Below, piece by piece: positions 54,993-63,552 of a DNA stretch of 64,000 nucleotides. Made by a program: the position numbers and the translations under genes. Numbering within the stretch: the stretch's first letter is position 1; the number at the start of each line of letters is the position of its first letter. The notes beneath the pieces were generated by a model that saw nothing but the letters and a program-made list of their open reading frames with translations, did not search any database and was not told where the DNA came from. The stretch comes from Hymenobacter aranciens (lineage in GTDB: Bacteria > Bacteroidota > Bacteroidia > Cytophagales > Hymenobacteraceae): positions 62,001 to 126,000 of the forward strand of contig NZ_JAUQSY010000007.1 in the NCBI RefSeq assembly GCF_030580865.1, read 5' to 3'.

Positions 54993-56792
54993 ATGAATCA
55001 CTTCAACACCTTCTGGGCAGGCGTGCGCAGCCTGGCTATGGCACTTTGTTGCAAATCAACGGGCCTTGCGCTGGCGCTGAGCGGGCTGCTGGCCCCCGCT
55101 GTGCAGGCGCAGGCCCCGGCCTGGCAACAGGCCCTGGGCCTGGCGCCCACCACCCCGGCCGCCACGCAGCTGCGGGGCATGGCCACCGACGCCAGCGGCA
55201 ACGTGTACGTGGCCGGGTACTTTGAAGGCACCCTCACGCTGGGCAACACCACCCTGACCAGCGTGGGTGGGCGCGACGTGCTGGTGGCCAAGTGGCAGCC
55301 CAGCACCAGCACCTGGCTGTGGGCGCAGCGCGCGGGCGGGACCACCGACGACTACGCCACCGCCTTGGCCGTAAGCGGCAACAATGTATACGTGACGGGC
55401 CAGTTTGATAGCATAACGGCCGATTTTGGAGCTACCACCCTCACCAATGCCGGCACCTCGGGTACGTCGGGCGATGTATTTGTGCTGAAGCTGACCGACA
55501 GCGGCAGCAGTACCATCAACTGGGCACAGCGAGCCGGCGGCATCTTCGGCGACCGCGCCCAAGCCATTGCCGTGAGTGGCACGGGGGTGTACATCACGGG
55601 CGTGTACTCCAGCTCCACGGCCGATTTCGGCAGTACCACTCTCACGTGGGTAAACTCTCCGACAGGCGGGGGGGATATATTTGTAGCCAAGCTGGTTGAT
55701 AGCGGCAGCACGGGCCAGTTTGCCTGGGCCATCAGCGCCGGCGGCGACGGCAATGACCGGGCCTACGCGCTAGCGGTGCAGGGCAGCTCCATCTACATCG
55801 CCGGCGACTACTCGGGCAGCACCGCCACCTTTGGCGGAACCCAGCTGCTCAATGTCCCGCCCCCGCCTAGCGATTTCAGCTACAACGCCTTTGTGAGCCG
55901 GCTCACGGAGTATGGCGCCGGGCCCGCATTTGACTGGGCGACGCAGCTGGGGGGCACCGGCAATGAGGTGGGGCAGGCGCTGCTGTGGCACAACGGCAGC
56001 TTGTATCTGGCGGGCAGCTTCACTAGCAGCAGCATGTTGGTCGGCAGCGACATACTAACCAATGCCGGGGGCAGTGCCAGCCCGGCCACCGCCGATGCCT
56101 TCTTGGCCCGCCTCGTAGACCGGAACGTGGGGGGGCAGTTTATGTGGGCGCAGCAGCTGGGCGGCCCCGGCAACGAGGCGGCGCTGGCCCTGGCGGCCCG
56201 CGCCGATGGCATTTACGTGGCCGGCTTGTTCAGCAGCGCCAGCATCGGCAGCGGCAACACCCTGCTCACCAATACTGGCCCCGTGAGTACCCGCGAGGTG
56301 TGGGTGGCCCGCTACCGCAGCGCCGCCGCCAGCGCCCAGCTGGAGTGGGCCCGCGCCGCCGGGGGCGTGGCCGACGACCAGGCCAACGCCCTGGTCCTGA
56401 CTGGAAACTTGGTAGTAGTAGGCGGCACCGTAACGCCCGCCGCCACGTTTGGTCCCCAAGCCATCAGCGCCTCGGCCGGCACGCTCACGGGCTTCGTGGC
56501 CACCCTTGCCGACCCTGTGCTGAACGCCACGACCGCCGCCGCCGTGGGTACGCTGCAGCTAGCCCCCAACCCGGCCACCGGCCGCACGCTGTTGCACCTA
56601 CCCCCGACCTTACAGGCCGCTGGGGCAACGCTCACCCTCGCCGATGGCTTGGGCCAGGTGCTGCGCACAACCGCCGTGCCCGGCGGCGCTGCCGCTTACC
56701 CCCTCGACCTCAGCGGCCTGACTCCGGGCCTGTACCTGGTGCGCCTAAGCAACGGCGGCACCCAGCTTACGCGCCGGCTGGTGGTGGAGTAG
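54993..56792 (+). CDS. Secreted SBBP-type beta-propeller with T9SS domain, paralogue 4
   Basis: 599 residues. Signal peptide to about residue 40 (LSGLLAPAVQAQ). The mature part begins APAWQQALGLAPTTP. Blades are the most regular of the group: DASGNVYVAGYFEGTLTLGN, RDVLVAKWQPSTSTWLWAQR, then repeats ending with TSGDVFVLKLTDSGSS. T9SS domain LQLAPNPATGRTLLHL, with the Tyr of YPNP replaced by Ala, ending TQLTRRLVVE. 48 nt separate it from paralogue 3. Confidence 0.87.
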   Translation: MNHFNTFWAGVRSLAMALCCKSTGLALALSGLLAPAVQAQAPAWQQALGLAPTTPAATQLRGMATDASGNVYVAGYFEGTLTLGNTTLTSVGGRDVLVAKWQPSTSTWLWAQRAGGTTDDYATALAVSGNNVYVTGQFDSITADFGATTLTNAGTSGTSGDVFVLKLTDSGSSTINWAQRAGGIFGDRAQAIAVSGTGVYITGVYSSSTADFGSTTLTWVNSPTGGGDIFVAKLVDSGSTGQFAWAISAGGDGNDRAYALAVQGSSIYIAGDYSGSTATFGGTQLLNVPPPPSDFSYNAFVSRLTEYGAGPAFDWATQLGGTGNEVGQALLWHNGSLYLAGSFTSSSMLVGSDILTNAGGSASPATADAFLARLVDRNVGGQFMWAQQLGGPGNEAALALAARADGIYVAGLFSSASIGSGNTLLTNTGPVSTREVWVARYRSAAASAQLEWARAAGGVADDQANALVLTGNLVVVGGTVTPAATFGPQAISASAGTLTGFVATLADPVLNATTAAAVGTLQLAPNPATGRTLLHLPPTLQAAGATLTLADGLGQVLRTTAVPGGAAAYPLDLSGLTPGLYLVRLSNGGTQLTRRLVVE

Positions 56793-56813
56793 GGGAGAAG
56801 TAAGCAACTTGCC

Positions 56814-58325
56814 GTGTCCCGAACGCGCCTTTTCCTGCTGTTTAGCTGCCTGACAGCCCTGGCTGCCTGCACGCCCGCTCCCGAATGGGGCCCCGTGGCC
56901 GTGCCCAGGCAGTCGCCGCAGGGCTGGTCGGCCGCCTACGCCGTAACCACCGACTCGGTAGGCGACGTGTACCTGGCCGGGCAGTTTGACGATACCATCA
57001 CCTTCGGCCAAACCCGGTTGGTAAGCGCCGGCCTCACCGATGCGTTCGTGGCCAAGTGGAGCCCTCGCCGCCAGCGCTGGTGCTGGGCCGTGCGCGCGGG
57101 CGGCGACAGCCACGAAAGCGCCCTGGCCGTGGCCGTGAGCCGGGCGGGCGTGTTCGTGGCGGGCAATTTTAGCAGCTACGCGGCCGATTTTGGCGCCGAT
57201 ACCCTCGCGAATACAGTAGTCGAGTTCCCCGGCACTTCGCATTGGCACAGTGATTTGTTTGTAGCCCGGCTGGCCGTAGATACCGTGGGCGCCCGCATTG
57301 CCTGGGCCCGGCAAGCTGGCGGCGCGGGTGACGAAAGCGTGCGGGCCCTGGCCGTGCGCGGGGCCGACGTGTACTTGGCCGGCACCTTTGCGAGCGCCGC
57401 CTTGGCCTTGGGTGACACCATCTTGTGCAATGCGCGCGACTCATTAAGCGATGGTAACGAATACGACCCGCTGACGCACGGCTTCATGGCCAAGTGGCAC
57501 GACGAAGGCTCCTGGCCGCGCCCGTGCTGGGCGCGCCGTCTCGGCGGCCGCTTCGGCGGCTACGCCACGGCCCTGGCCGTGCAGGATTCGGGCGTGTACG
57601 TGGCCGGAAATTTCCAGGGCCCGGGCGACGACCTGGGCTCGGCCTACCTGCCCAACGCCGGCCAGACCGATATGTACGTGCTCAAGCTGCACGATACCGG
57701 CCGCCGGTCGGTCATTGAATGGATGCGCAGCGCGGGCGGGCGCGATACCGAGTACGCCACGGCCCTGGTGGTGCAGCCTGGACGGGTGTACGTAGCGGGC
57801 ATGTTCAACAGCCCCGCAGCGGAGTTCGGCAGCCACCGGCTAGTCAATGCCGATACCGCCGACCTGCGCACCCCGTATGTAACCACGCTCGACTACGACG
57901 GTTTCATAGCGGCTTTGGACGATGCCGGCCCGGCCACCCGCTTCGTGTGGGTGCAGGCGCTGGGCGGCAGCCGCACCGAGGCCGTCACCGGTCTGGCCGT
58001 GCAGGGCCGACAGGTGTACGTGGCCGGGCACTTTCGCGGGCCGCGCCTGCCGCTGGGGCGCTACGTGCTGCGCAACCCGGCGCAGCTCGCGACGGAGGAG
58101 ATTTTCCTGGCCCGCTTCACCGACTACGGCCCGCGCAGCGCCTGCACCGGCCTGCTGCAGGCCGGCGGACCCCACGACGAAAGCACCTACGCCCTGGCCC
58201 GCCACGCGGGCCGCCTCTATCTCACCGGCATTGCCCGCGACTCGGCCCGGTTTGGTGAGGTGCGGCTGCGTACGGACAGCACCTTTGGGAGCAGCTACCT
58301 GGCCGAAGTAATCACGGGTAAATAA
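56814..58325 (+). CDS. SBBP-type beta-propeller lipoprotein without T9SS domain, paralogue 5
   Basis: 503 residues from a GTG start. The signal SRTRLFLLFSCLTALAAC fits a lipobox (LAAC), so the protein is probably a lipoprotein. The blades match the upstream paralogues (GDVYLAGQFDDTITFGQTRL, TDAFVAKWSPRRQRWCWAVR). The protein ends soon after the last blade (SSYLAEVITGK) and lacks the T9SS sorting domain that the four others share. It begins 21 nt after paralogue 4. Confidence 0.85.
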   Translation: MSRTRLFLLFSCLTALAACTPAPEWGPVAVPRQSPQGWSAAYAVTTDSVGDVYLAGQFDDTITFGQTRLVSAGLTDAFVAKWSPRRQRWCWAVRAGGDSHESALAVAVSRAGVFVAGNFSSYAADFGADTLANTVVEFPGTSHWHSDLFVARLAVDTVGARIAWARQAGGAGDESVRALAVRGADVYLAGTFASAALALGDTILCNARDSLSDGNEYDPLTHGFMAKWHDEGSWPRPCWARRLGGRFGGYATALAVQDSGVYVAGNFQGPGDDLGSAYLPNAGQTDMYVLKLHDTGRRSVIEWMRSAGGRDTEYATALVVQPGRVYVAGMFNSPAAEFGSHRLVNADTADLRTPYVTTLDYDGFIAALDDAGPATRFVWVQALGGSRTEAVTGLAVQGRQVYVAGHFRGPRLPLGRYVLRNPAQLATEEIFLARFTDYGPRSACTGLLQAGGPHDESTYALARHAGRLYLTGIARDSARFGEVRLRTDSTFGSSYLAEVITGK

Positions 58326-58361
58326 GCGTTTTCCTGCCACCCGGCCGTACTTTCGTGGGTA

Positions 58362-59459
58362 ATGCCTGCTTCCACCATGCCCTCCCTGCGCCGCCTCGTC
58401 GTCAAAATCGGCTCCAACGTTCTCACCCGCGCCGACGGCCTGCCCGACCTCGACCGCCTCAGCCACCTCGTGGACCAGGTGGCCCACCTGCGCCAGCAGG
58501 GCACGGAGGTAATTGTCGTTTCGTCGGGCGCCGTGGCCGCCGGCCGCAGCCTCATCCAGCTCCCGCCGAAGGCCGATGCCGTGAGCAGCCGCCAAGTGCT
58601 GGCCGCCGTGGGCCAGGTGAAGCTGCTGAGTATCTACGCCGGGCTCTTCGCGGGCCACGCCCTCACCTGCGCGCAGGTGCTCGTCACGAAGGAGGACTTC
58701 CGCGACCGCCGCCACTACCAGAACATGAAAACCTGCTTCCTCGAATTGCTGGCGGCGGGCGTGGTGCCGGTGGTTAATGAGAACGATGTGGTGTCGGTGA
58801 CCGAGCTGATGTTTACCGACAACGACGAGCTAGCCGCCCTCATCGCCGCGCAGCTCGGCGCGGACGCGCTGGTGATTCTCAGCAACGTGGACGGCCTTTT
58901 CGACGGCCCGCCCACCACGCCCGGGGCCCAGGTAATTCGCGAAGTGGCGCCCGGCGCCACCGGCCTGGCCCAGTTCGTGCAGGCCAGCCGCTCGCAGTTT
59001 GGGCGCGGGGGCATGCTCACCAAAGCCAGTATGGCCCAGAAGGTGGCCCGGCTGGGCATTCACGTTTACATTGCCAACGGCACCACGCCCGACATCCTGC
59101 CCGGCGTGGTGGCGGGCACGGCCCTGAACACCTGGTTCCGCCCCCGACCCCGCACGGCCTCCGAAACCAAAACCTGGCTGGCCCACGCCCACGCGGCGGC
59201 CACCGCCGTCGTGACCCTGAACGCCGGGGCCGTAGCTGCCCTTGTGGCGCCCGGGCAGGCGCGCAGTCTGCTGCCGGTAGGGGTCGTTTCCATCGAGGGT
59301 GAGTTCCAGAAGGGCGACATCATCCATCTCATTGACGAAGCCGGCCAGCCCGTGGGCCTCGGCGTGGCCGAATACGGCGCCGATAAGGCCCGCGAGCGGC
59401 TGGGCCAGCAGCGCCAGCGCCCGCTGGTGCACTACGACTATCTTTTTGTGCAATCCTGA
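58362..59459 (+). CDS. proB: Glutamate 5-kinase
   Basis: First step of proline synthesis: ATP-dependent phosphorylation of glutamate. 365 residues. Amino-acid kinase domain with RRLVVKIGSNVLTRADG, EVIVVSSGAVAAGRSLI, VVPVVNENDVVSVTEL and FGRGGMLTKASMAQKVA. A C-terminal PUA domain (about 280-365: LPVGVVSIEGEFQKGDIIHL) is present. A near -7 match TACTTTCG ends at 58356. If it is the promoter, the second ATG at 58377 may be the true start. proA follows. Confidence 0.96.
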   Translation: MPASTMPSLRRLVVKIGSNVLTRADGLPDLDRLSHLVDQVAHLRQQGTEVIVVSSGAVAAGRSLIQLPPKADAVSSRQVLAAVGQVKLLSIYAGLFAGHALTCAQVLVTKEDFRDRRHYQNMKTCFLELLAAGVVPVVNENDVVSVTELMFTDNDELAALIAAQLGADALVILSNVDGLFDGPPTTPGAQVIREVAPGATGLAQFVQASRSQFGRGGMLTKASMAQKVARLGIHVYIANGTTPDILPGVVAGTALNTWFRPRPRTASETKTWLAHAHAAATAVVTLNAGAVAALVAPGQARSLLPVGVVSIEGEFQKGDIIHLIDEAGQPVGLGVAEYGADKARERLGQQRQRPLVHYDYLFVQS

Positions 59460-59504
59460 TTACCAGGCTTGCCCGTATCTATTTCTACCAATACTCTTCC
59501 TGCT

Positions 59505-60758
59505 ATGGACAACCTGTTGCCCCTCTTCGCGGCCGCCCAGACTGCCGCGCCTGCCCTCGCCCAAACGCCCGTGGCCACCATCGACGCTGTGCTGCACGAC
59601 CTCGCCGCCGCCGTGGAAGCCGAAGCCGCCTTCCTGCTGGCCGAAAATGCCCACGACCTGGCCCGGATGCCCGACACCGACCCCCGATACGACCGCCTGC
59701 GCCTCACCCCCGGGCGCCTCGCCGGCATCGCCGCCGACCTGCGGGCCGTGGCCGCGCTGCCTTCGCCCCTGGGCGCCGTGCTCACGGAAAAGGAATTGCC
59801 CAACGGCCTGCAGCTGAAGAAAATCAGGGTGCCGCTGGGCGTCATCGGCATCATCTATGAAGCCCGCCCCAACGTGACGCTCGACAGCTTGGCCCTGTGC
59901 CTGAAATCGGGCAACGTGTGCCTGCTCAAAGGCGGCTCCGACGCCGCCAACTCCAACGCCGCCCTGGTGGCCAACGTGGTGCGCCCGGTGCTGGCCCGCC
60001 ACGGCTTGCCCGCCGCGGCCGTCACCCTGCTGCCGCCCGACCGCACGGCCACCGCCGCGCTCCTGGCCGCCGTCGGCTACGTCGATGTGCTGATTCCGAG
60101 GGGCAGCCAGAGCCTCATCAACTACGTGCGCGACCACGCCCGGGTGCCGGTCATCGAAACCGGGGCCGGTATCGTGCACACCTACTTCGATAAAAGCGGC
60201 GACGTGGACCTGGGCCGGGCCATCATTCACAATGCCAAGACGCGCCGGGTGTCGGTCTGCAATGCCTTGGACTGCCTGCTGGTGCACGAGTCGCAGCTGC
60301 CGCATCTGCCGGCCCTGCTGGCGCCGCTGGGGGAGTCGGGCGTCGAAATCTTTGCCGATGAGGCTGCTTACGCGGCCCTGGTCCGCCACTACCCGGCCCC
60401 GCTGCTGCACCCCGCCGCCCCCGAGCACTTCGGCACCGAGTTTCTCAGCCTGAAAATGGCCGTGAAAACCGTGCCCAACCTCGCCGCCGCGCTCGCCCAC
60501 ATCGCCCGCTACGGCTCGAAGCACTCCGAGGCCATCATCTCGCAGGATGAAGCCAGCATCGAGCAATTCCTCAACGCCGTGGACGCCGCCGCCGTGTACG
60601 CCAATGCCTCCACCGCCTTCACCGACGGCGCCCAGTTCGGGCTGGGGGCCGAAATCGGTATCAGCACCCAGAAGCTGCACGCCCGCGGCCCCATGGCCCT
60701 GGAAGAATTGTGCAGCTACAAGTGGCAGGTGCGCGGCGCGGGCCAGGTGAGGAAGTAA
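59505..60758 (+). CDS. proA: Glutamate-5-semialdehyde dehydrogenase (gamma-glutamyl phosphate reductase)
   Basis: Second step of proline synthesis: NADPH-dependent reduction of glutamyl phosphate. 417 residues from ATG 59505. Motifs: [55 protein letters not shown], catalytic Cys252 in [15 protein letters not shown] and [20 protein letters not shown]. It is 45 nt after proB, so the pair is an operon. An upstream TTG (59469) is in frame but the ATG is preferred. Confidence 0.97.
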   Translation: MDNLLPLFAAAQTAAPALAQTPVATIDAVLHDLAAAVEAEAAFLLAENAHDLARMPDTDPRYDRLRLTPGRLAGIAADLRAVAALPSPLGAVLTEKELPNGLQLKKIRVPLGVIGIIYEARPNVTLDSLALCLKSGNVCLLKGGSDAANSNAALVANVVRPVLARHGLPAAAVTLLPPDRTATAALLAAVGYVDVLIPRGSQSLINYVRDHARVPVIETGAGIVHTYFDKSGDVDLGRAIIHNAKTRRVSVCNALDCLLVHESQLPHLPALLAPLGESGVEIFADEAAYAALVRHYPAPLLHPAAPEHFGTEFLSLKMAVKTVPNLAAALAHIARYGSKHSEAIISQDEASIEQFLNAVDAAAVYANASTAFTDGAQFGLGAEIGISTQKLHARGPMALEELCSYKWQVRGAGQVRK

Positions 60759-60816
60759 CGCGAAACGGCCACTCTGATAGACGAGCAAAACCAGGTCAGG
60801 CGTTGAGCGTTTAGGA

Positions 60817-60889
60817 GAGTTAAAAGTTAAAAGTTGAGAGTTAAAAGAGTTGCTACGGCTTTTAACTCTCAACTTTTAACTTTTAACTC
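60817..60889. repeat. Heptamer-built inverted repeat between proA and deoC
   Basis: Perfect 31-bp arms (60817-60847 and 60859-60889). The left arm is tandem 7-bp words AGTTAAA, AGTTGAG; the right arm is the complement. The loop is 11 nt. The 3' arm ends just before a TATCTTCG box (60894-60901) and deoC. Confidence 0.93.
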
Positions 60890-60905
60890 CCCGTATCTTC
60901 GCCCT

Positions 60906-61586
60906 ATGAGTCCGAACATCCCCCTCGCTTCCCGCATCGACCACACCCTGCTGCGCCCCGACTGCACTGCCGCGCAGGTAACCCAACTCTGCCAGGAGGC
61001 TGCCGACCACGGCTTTGCCAGCGTGTGCGTGCCGCCCTGCTACGTGGCCCAGGCCGCTGCCCAACTGGCCGGCTCAACCGTGAAAGTGGGCACTGTCATC
61101 GGCTTCCCGCTGGGCTATGCCGCTGCCAGCGCCAAGTTTAAGGAAGCCGAGGTGGCCCTCTACGACGGCGCTGATGAGCTGGACATGGTGATGAACATCT
61201 CGGCCTTCAAGTCGGGCAATTTCGACGCCGTCCGGGCCGAAATCTGTGACCTTACCGAGCTCTGCCACATGCAGGAGGCCACCCTCAAGGTCATCATCGA
61301 AACCGCCCTGCTCAACGAGGAGGAAATCACCAAAGCCGCCCAGCTCTGCGCCGAAGCCGAGGCCGATTTCGTGAAAACCAGCACCGGTTTTGCCAGCCGC
61401 GGGGCGTCTTTTGAGGATGTCAGGCTGTTGCGCAAAGTATTGCCCGACACCGTGCGCATCAAAGCCTCCGGCAGCATCCGCTCGCGGGCCGCCGCACTGG
61501 CCATGGTGGAGGCTGGCGCCGACCGCATTGGCTCTTCCAATAGTCTGGCCCTCATTACGGAAGAAGATGAACCCACTGCTGCCTAA
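60906..61586 (+). CDS. deoC: Deoxyribose-phosphate aldolase
   Basis: Cleaves 2-deoxyribose 5-phosphate to acetaldehyde and glyceraldehyde 3-phosphate in deoxynucleoside breakdown. 226 residues: RIDHTLLRPDCTAAQV, VKVGTVIGFPLGYAAASAK, Schiff-base Lys157 in DFVKTSTGF and Lys186 in RIKASGSIRS. The ATG at 60906 is chosen because the earlier in-frame codons lie in the repeat and a TATCTTCG (near TAnnTTTG) box at 60894-60901 precedes it closely. Its 3' end overlaps the next gene by 20 nt. Confidence 0.96.
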   Translation: MSPNIPLASRIDHTLLRPDCTAAQVTQLCQEAADHGFASVCVPPCYVAQAAAQLAGSTVKVGTVIGFPLGYAAASAKFKEAEVALYDGADELDMVMNISAFKSGNFDAVRAEICDLTELCHMQEATLKVIIETALLNEEEITKAAQLCAEAEADFVKTSTGFASRGASFEDVRLLRKVLPDTVRIKASGSIRSRAAALAMVEAGADRIGSSNSLALITEEDEPTAA

Positions 61587-62145
61587 GCTGCCCGTGCTAT
61601 TGCTCTCTGCCACGCTGTTGCTGGCGGGTTGTGCGGGCGCGTCGTCGCAAGCCCCCCGCGCATCCGCGCCCCCCGACACCGTACCCGGCCGCACCACGGC
61701 CACTACGCCCGCCCGCCCCGCCCTACCCGCCGAGGACGTGACCAAGTACCGGCCCACTTTCCCAGCGCCCAAGCCTGCCCCGGCCTCCGCCACCACCCCC
61801 ATAGCTAAAGCTGCCCCCGCGCCCACCAACCAGGTCAACACCCAGGTCGACCAGCGCCTGCGCGACCAGGCCTACACCAATCAGAACGTGAAATACACCC
61901 AGGGCTACCGCCTGCTGGTGTACCACGGCATCGAGCGTGAGGAAATGATGGCCATCCGCCGCACCATCATCGGCCGCTACCCTGATGAGACGGACTACGT
62001 TGTCTTCAAATCCCCCGTCTACCGCCTCTACATCGGCGACTACACTAGCAAGCTGGAGGCCGCCCGCGGTTTGGCCCGCGTAAAAGCTCTGACGCAGAAA
62101 GCCGAGTTGGAAATGACGCAGGTGCTGCTAAATAAAACGCCGTAG
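61567..62145 (+). CDS. Lipoprotein with SPOR-like C-terminal domain
   Basis: 192 residues. Lipobox LLLAGC at about residues 16-21. A long Ala/Pro/Thr linker (about 22-95) follows, then a compact alpha/beta region QGYRLLVYHGIEREEMMAIR ending IGDYTSKLEAARGLARVKAL, which resembles a peptidoglycan-binding SPOR domain. A periplasmic, septum-associated role is plausible. It overlaps deoC, so it is likely translated from the same message. Confidence 0.72.
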   Translation: MNPLLPKLPVLLLSATLLLAGCAGASSQAPRASAPPDTVPGRTTATTPARPALPAEDVTKYRPTFPAPKPAPASATTPIAKAAPAPTNQVNTQVDQRLRDQAYTNQNVKYTQGYRLLVYHGIEREEMMAIRRTIIGRYPDETDYVVFKSPVYRLYIGDYTSKLEAARGLARVKALTQKAELEMTQVLLNKTP

Positions 62146-62156
62146 CAGCACGACAA

Positions 62157-62339
62157 ACTCCCCTCCTTGGAAAGGAGGGGATGTGAGCGCCGAAGAGGCG
62201 CGAACGGGGGGGGGCGCCCGTCCGCGCCGTCTGGGTTTTTGTTAAAATACACTGCGTCGTTCTACCGGCGCGAGCGGGCGAACCACCCCCGTTCGGCGCT
62301 CTTCGCGCCTCACATCCCCTCCTTTCCAAGGAGGGGAGC
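62157..62339. repeat. Inverted repeat with CTCCTTGGAAAGGAG hairpins, copy 2
   Basis: The same unit as at 31102-31274: an end hairpin at each side (CCCCTCC-GGAGGGG type) and arms with GCGCGAACGGGGG and its complement. The left arm here equals the complement of the right arm of copy 1, and both have GGGCGAACCACCCCCGTTC. It lies between the SPOR-like gene and the M20 gene, whose ATG is 13 nt beyond the repeat. Confidence 0.88.
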
Positions 62340-62352
62340 TTCTCGTTCTCTC

Positions 62353-63543
62353 ATGTCCGACCTTCTCGCCACCATCCAAGAAAAAGCCGCCCGCTATGCT
62401 GCCGACACCGTAGCCCAGCGCCGCCACCTGCACGCCCACCCCGAGCTGTCTTTCGAGGAAACCAACACCGCCGCTTTCGTCACCCGCGAGCTGGAAAAGC
62501 TGGGTTTGCACCCGCAGCCCTTGGCGGGCACCGGCGTGGTAGCCCTCATCGAAGGCCGCGAAGGTGGCCCTACGGTAGCCCTGCGGGCCGATATGGACGC
62601 CCTGCCCATCCAGGAAACCAACGAGGTAGCTTACAAATCGACTAACCCGGGCGTGATGCACGCCTGCGGGCACGACGTCCACACCGCCTCGCTGCTGGGG
62701 GCTGCCCGCATCCTAACCGAGCTGAAAAACGACTTCACCGGCAGCGTCAAGCTGATGTTTCAGCCGGGCGAGGAGCGGCTGCCCGGCGGCGCCTCGCTCA
62801 TGATTAAGGAAGGTGTGCTCGAAAACCCCAGGCCCGCTTCCGTACTGGGCCAGCACGTATTTCCGCGCCTGCCGGCGGGCCAGATTGGCCTGCGCAGCGG
62901 CCAGTACATGGCCAGCACCGACGAGCTCTACCTCACCATCCGGGGCAAGGGCGGCCACGGCGCCATGCCCGAAAGCAACCTCGACCCCGTGCTGGTAGCC
63001 GCCCATATTATCGTGGCCGCCCAGCAAATCGTGAGCCGCCGCGCCGACCCCAAAACGCCCTCCGTACTCTCCTTCGGCAAAGTCATCGCCAACGGCGCCA
63101 CCAACGTCATCCCCGATTCGGTGTACCTGGAAGGTACCTTCCGCACCTTCAGCGAGGAGTGGCGCAACCAGGCCCACGTACTGCTGCGCCAGCTCTGCGA
63201 AGGCCTGGCCGCCAGCATGGGAGCTGTCTGCGAGCTGGAAATCCGCCGCGGCTACCCCTACCTCGAAAACGACCCCGCCGTGACGGCCCGCACCAAAGCC
63301 GCCGCCGCGCAATACCTGGGTGCCGAAAACGTTATCGAACTGGACCAATGGATGGCCGCCGAGGACTTCGCCTACTTCTCGCAGGCCGCGCCCGCCTGCT
63401 TTTACCGCCTCGGCACGGCTTCGGCCGATGGGCGCTTCACCTCCTCGGTCCATACGCCGACCTTTGATATCGACGAAGCCGCGCTGGCTACCGGGCCGGG
63501 GCTCATGGCGTGGTTGGCTTTACAGGAATTGGCCGTTAAATAG
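62353..63543 (+). CDS. M20-family amidohydrolase / metallopeptidase
   Basis: Zn-dependent hydrolase of acyl-amino acids or peptides. 396 residues: TVAQRRHLHAHPELSFEETN, metal site ALRADMDALPIQE, MHACGHDVHTASLLGAARIL, LMFQPGEERLPGGA, the dimerisation domain and QWMAAEDFAYFSQAAPACFY. It matches the hippurate hydrolase/IAA-amino-acid hydrolase subgroup. The exact substrate is unknown. The frame is open 5' to 62167, but that stretch is repeat DNA. Confidence 0.93.
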   Translation: MSDLLATIQEKAARYAADTVAQRRHLHAHPELSFEETNTAAFVTRELEKLGLHPQPLAGTGVVALIEGREGGPTVALRADMDALPIQETNEVAYKSTNPGVMHACGHDVHTASLLGAARILTELKNDFTGSVKLMFQPGEERLPGGASLMIKEGVLENPRPASVLGQHVFPRLPAGQIGLRSGQYMASTDELYLTIRGKGGHGAMPESNLDPVLVAAHIIVAAQQIVSRRADPKTPSVLSFGKVIANGATNVIPDSVYLEGTFRTFSEEWRNQAHVLLRQLCEGLAASMGAVCELEIRRGYPYLENDPAVTARTKAAAAQYLGAENVIELDQWMAAEDFAYFSQAAPACFYRLGTASADGRFTSSVHTPTFDIDEAALATGPGLMAWLALQELAVK

Positions 63544-63552
63544 CTCGCAATT

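Noticed and set aside
60834..60905. Upstream start of deoC inside the heptamer palindrome
   Set aside because: The extra residues are encoded by the repeat, and a promoter-like TATCTTCG lies between them and the conserved MSPNIPLASRIDH start.
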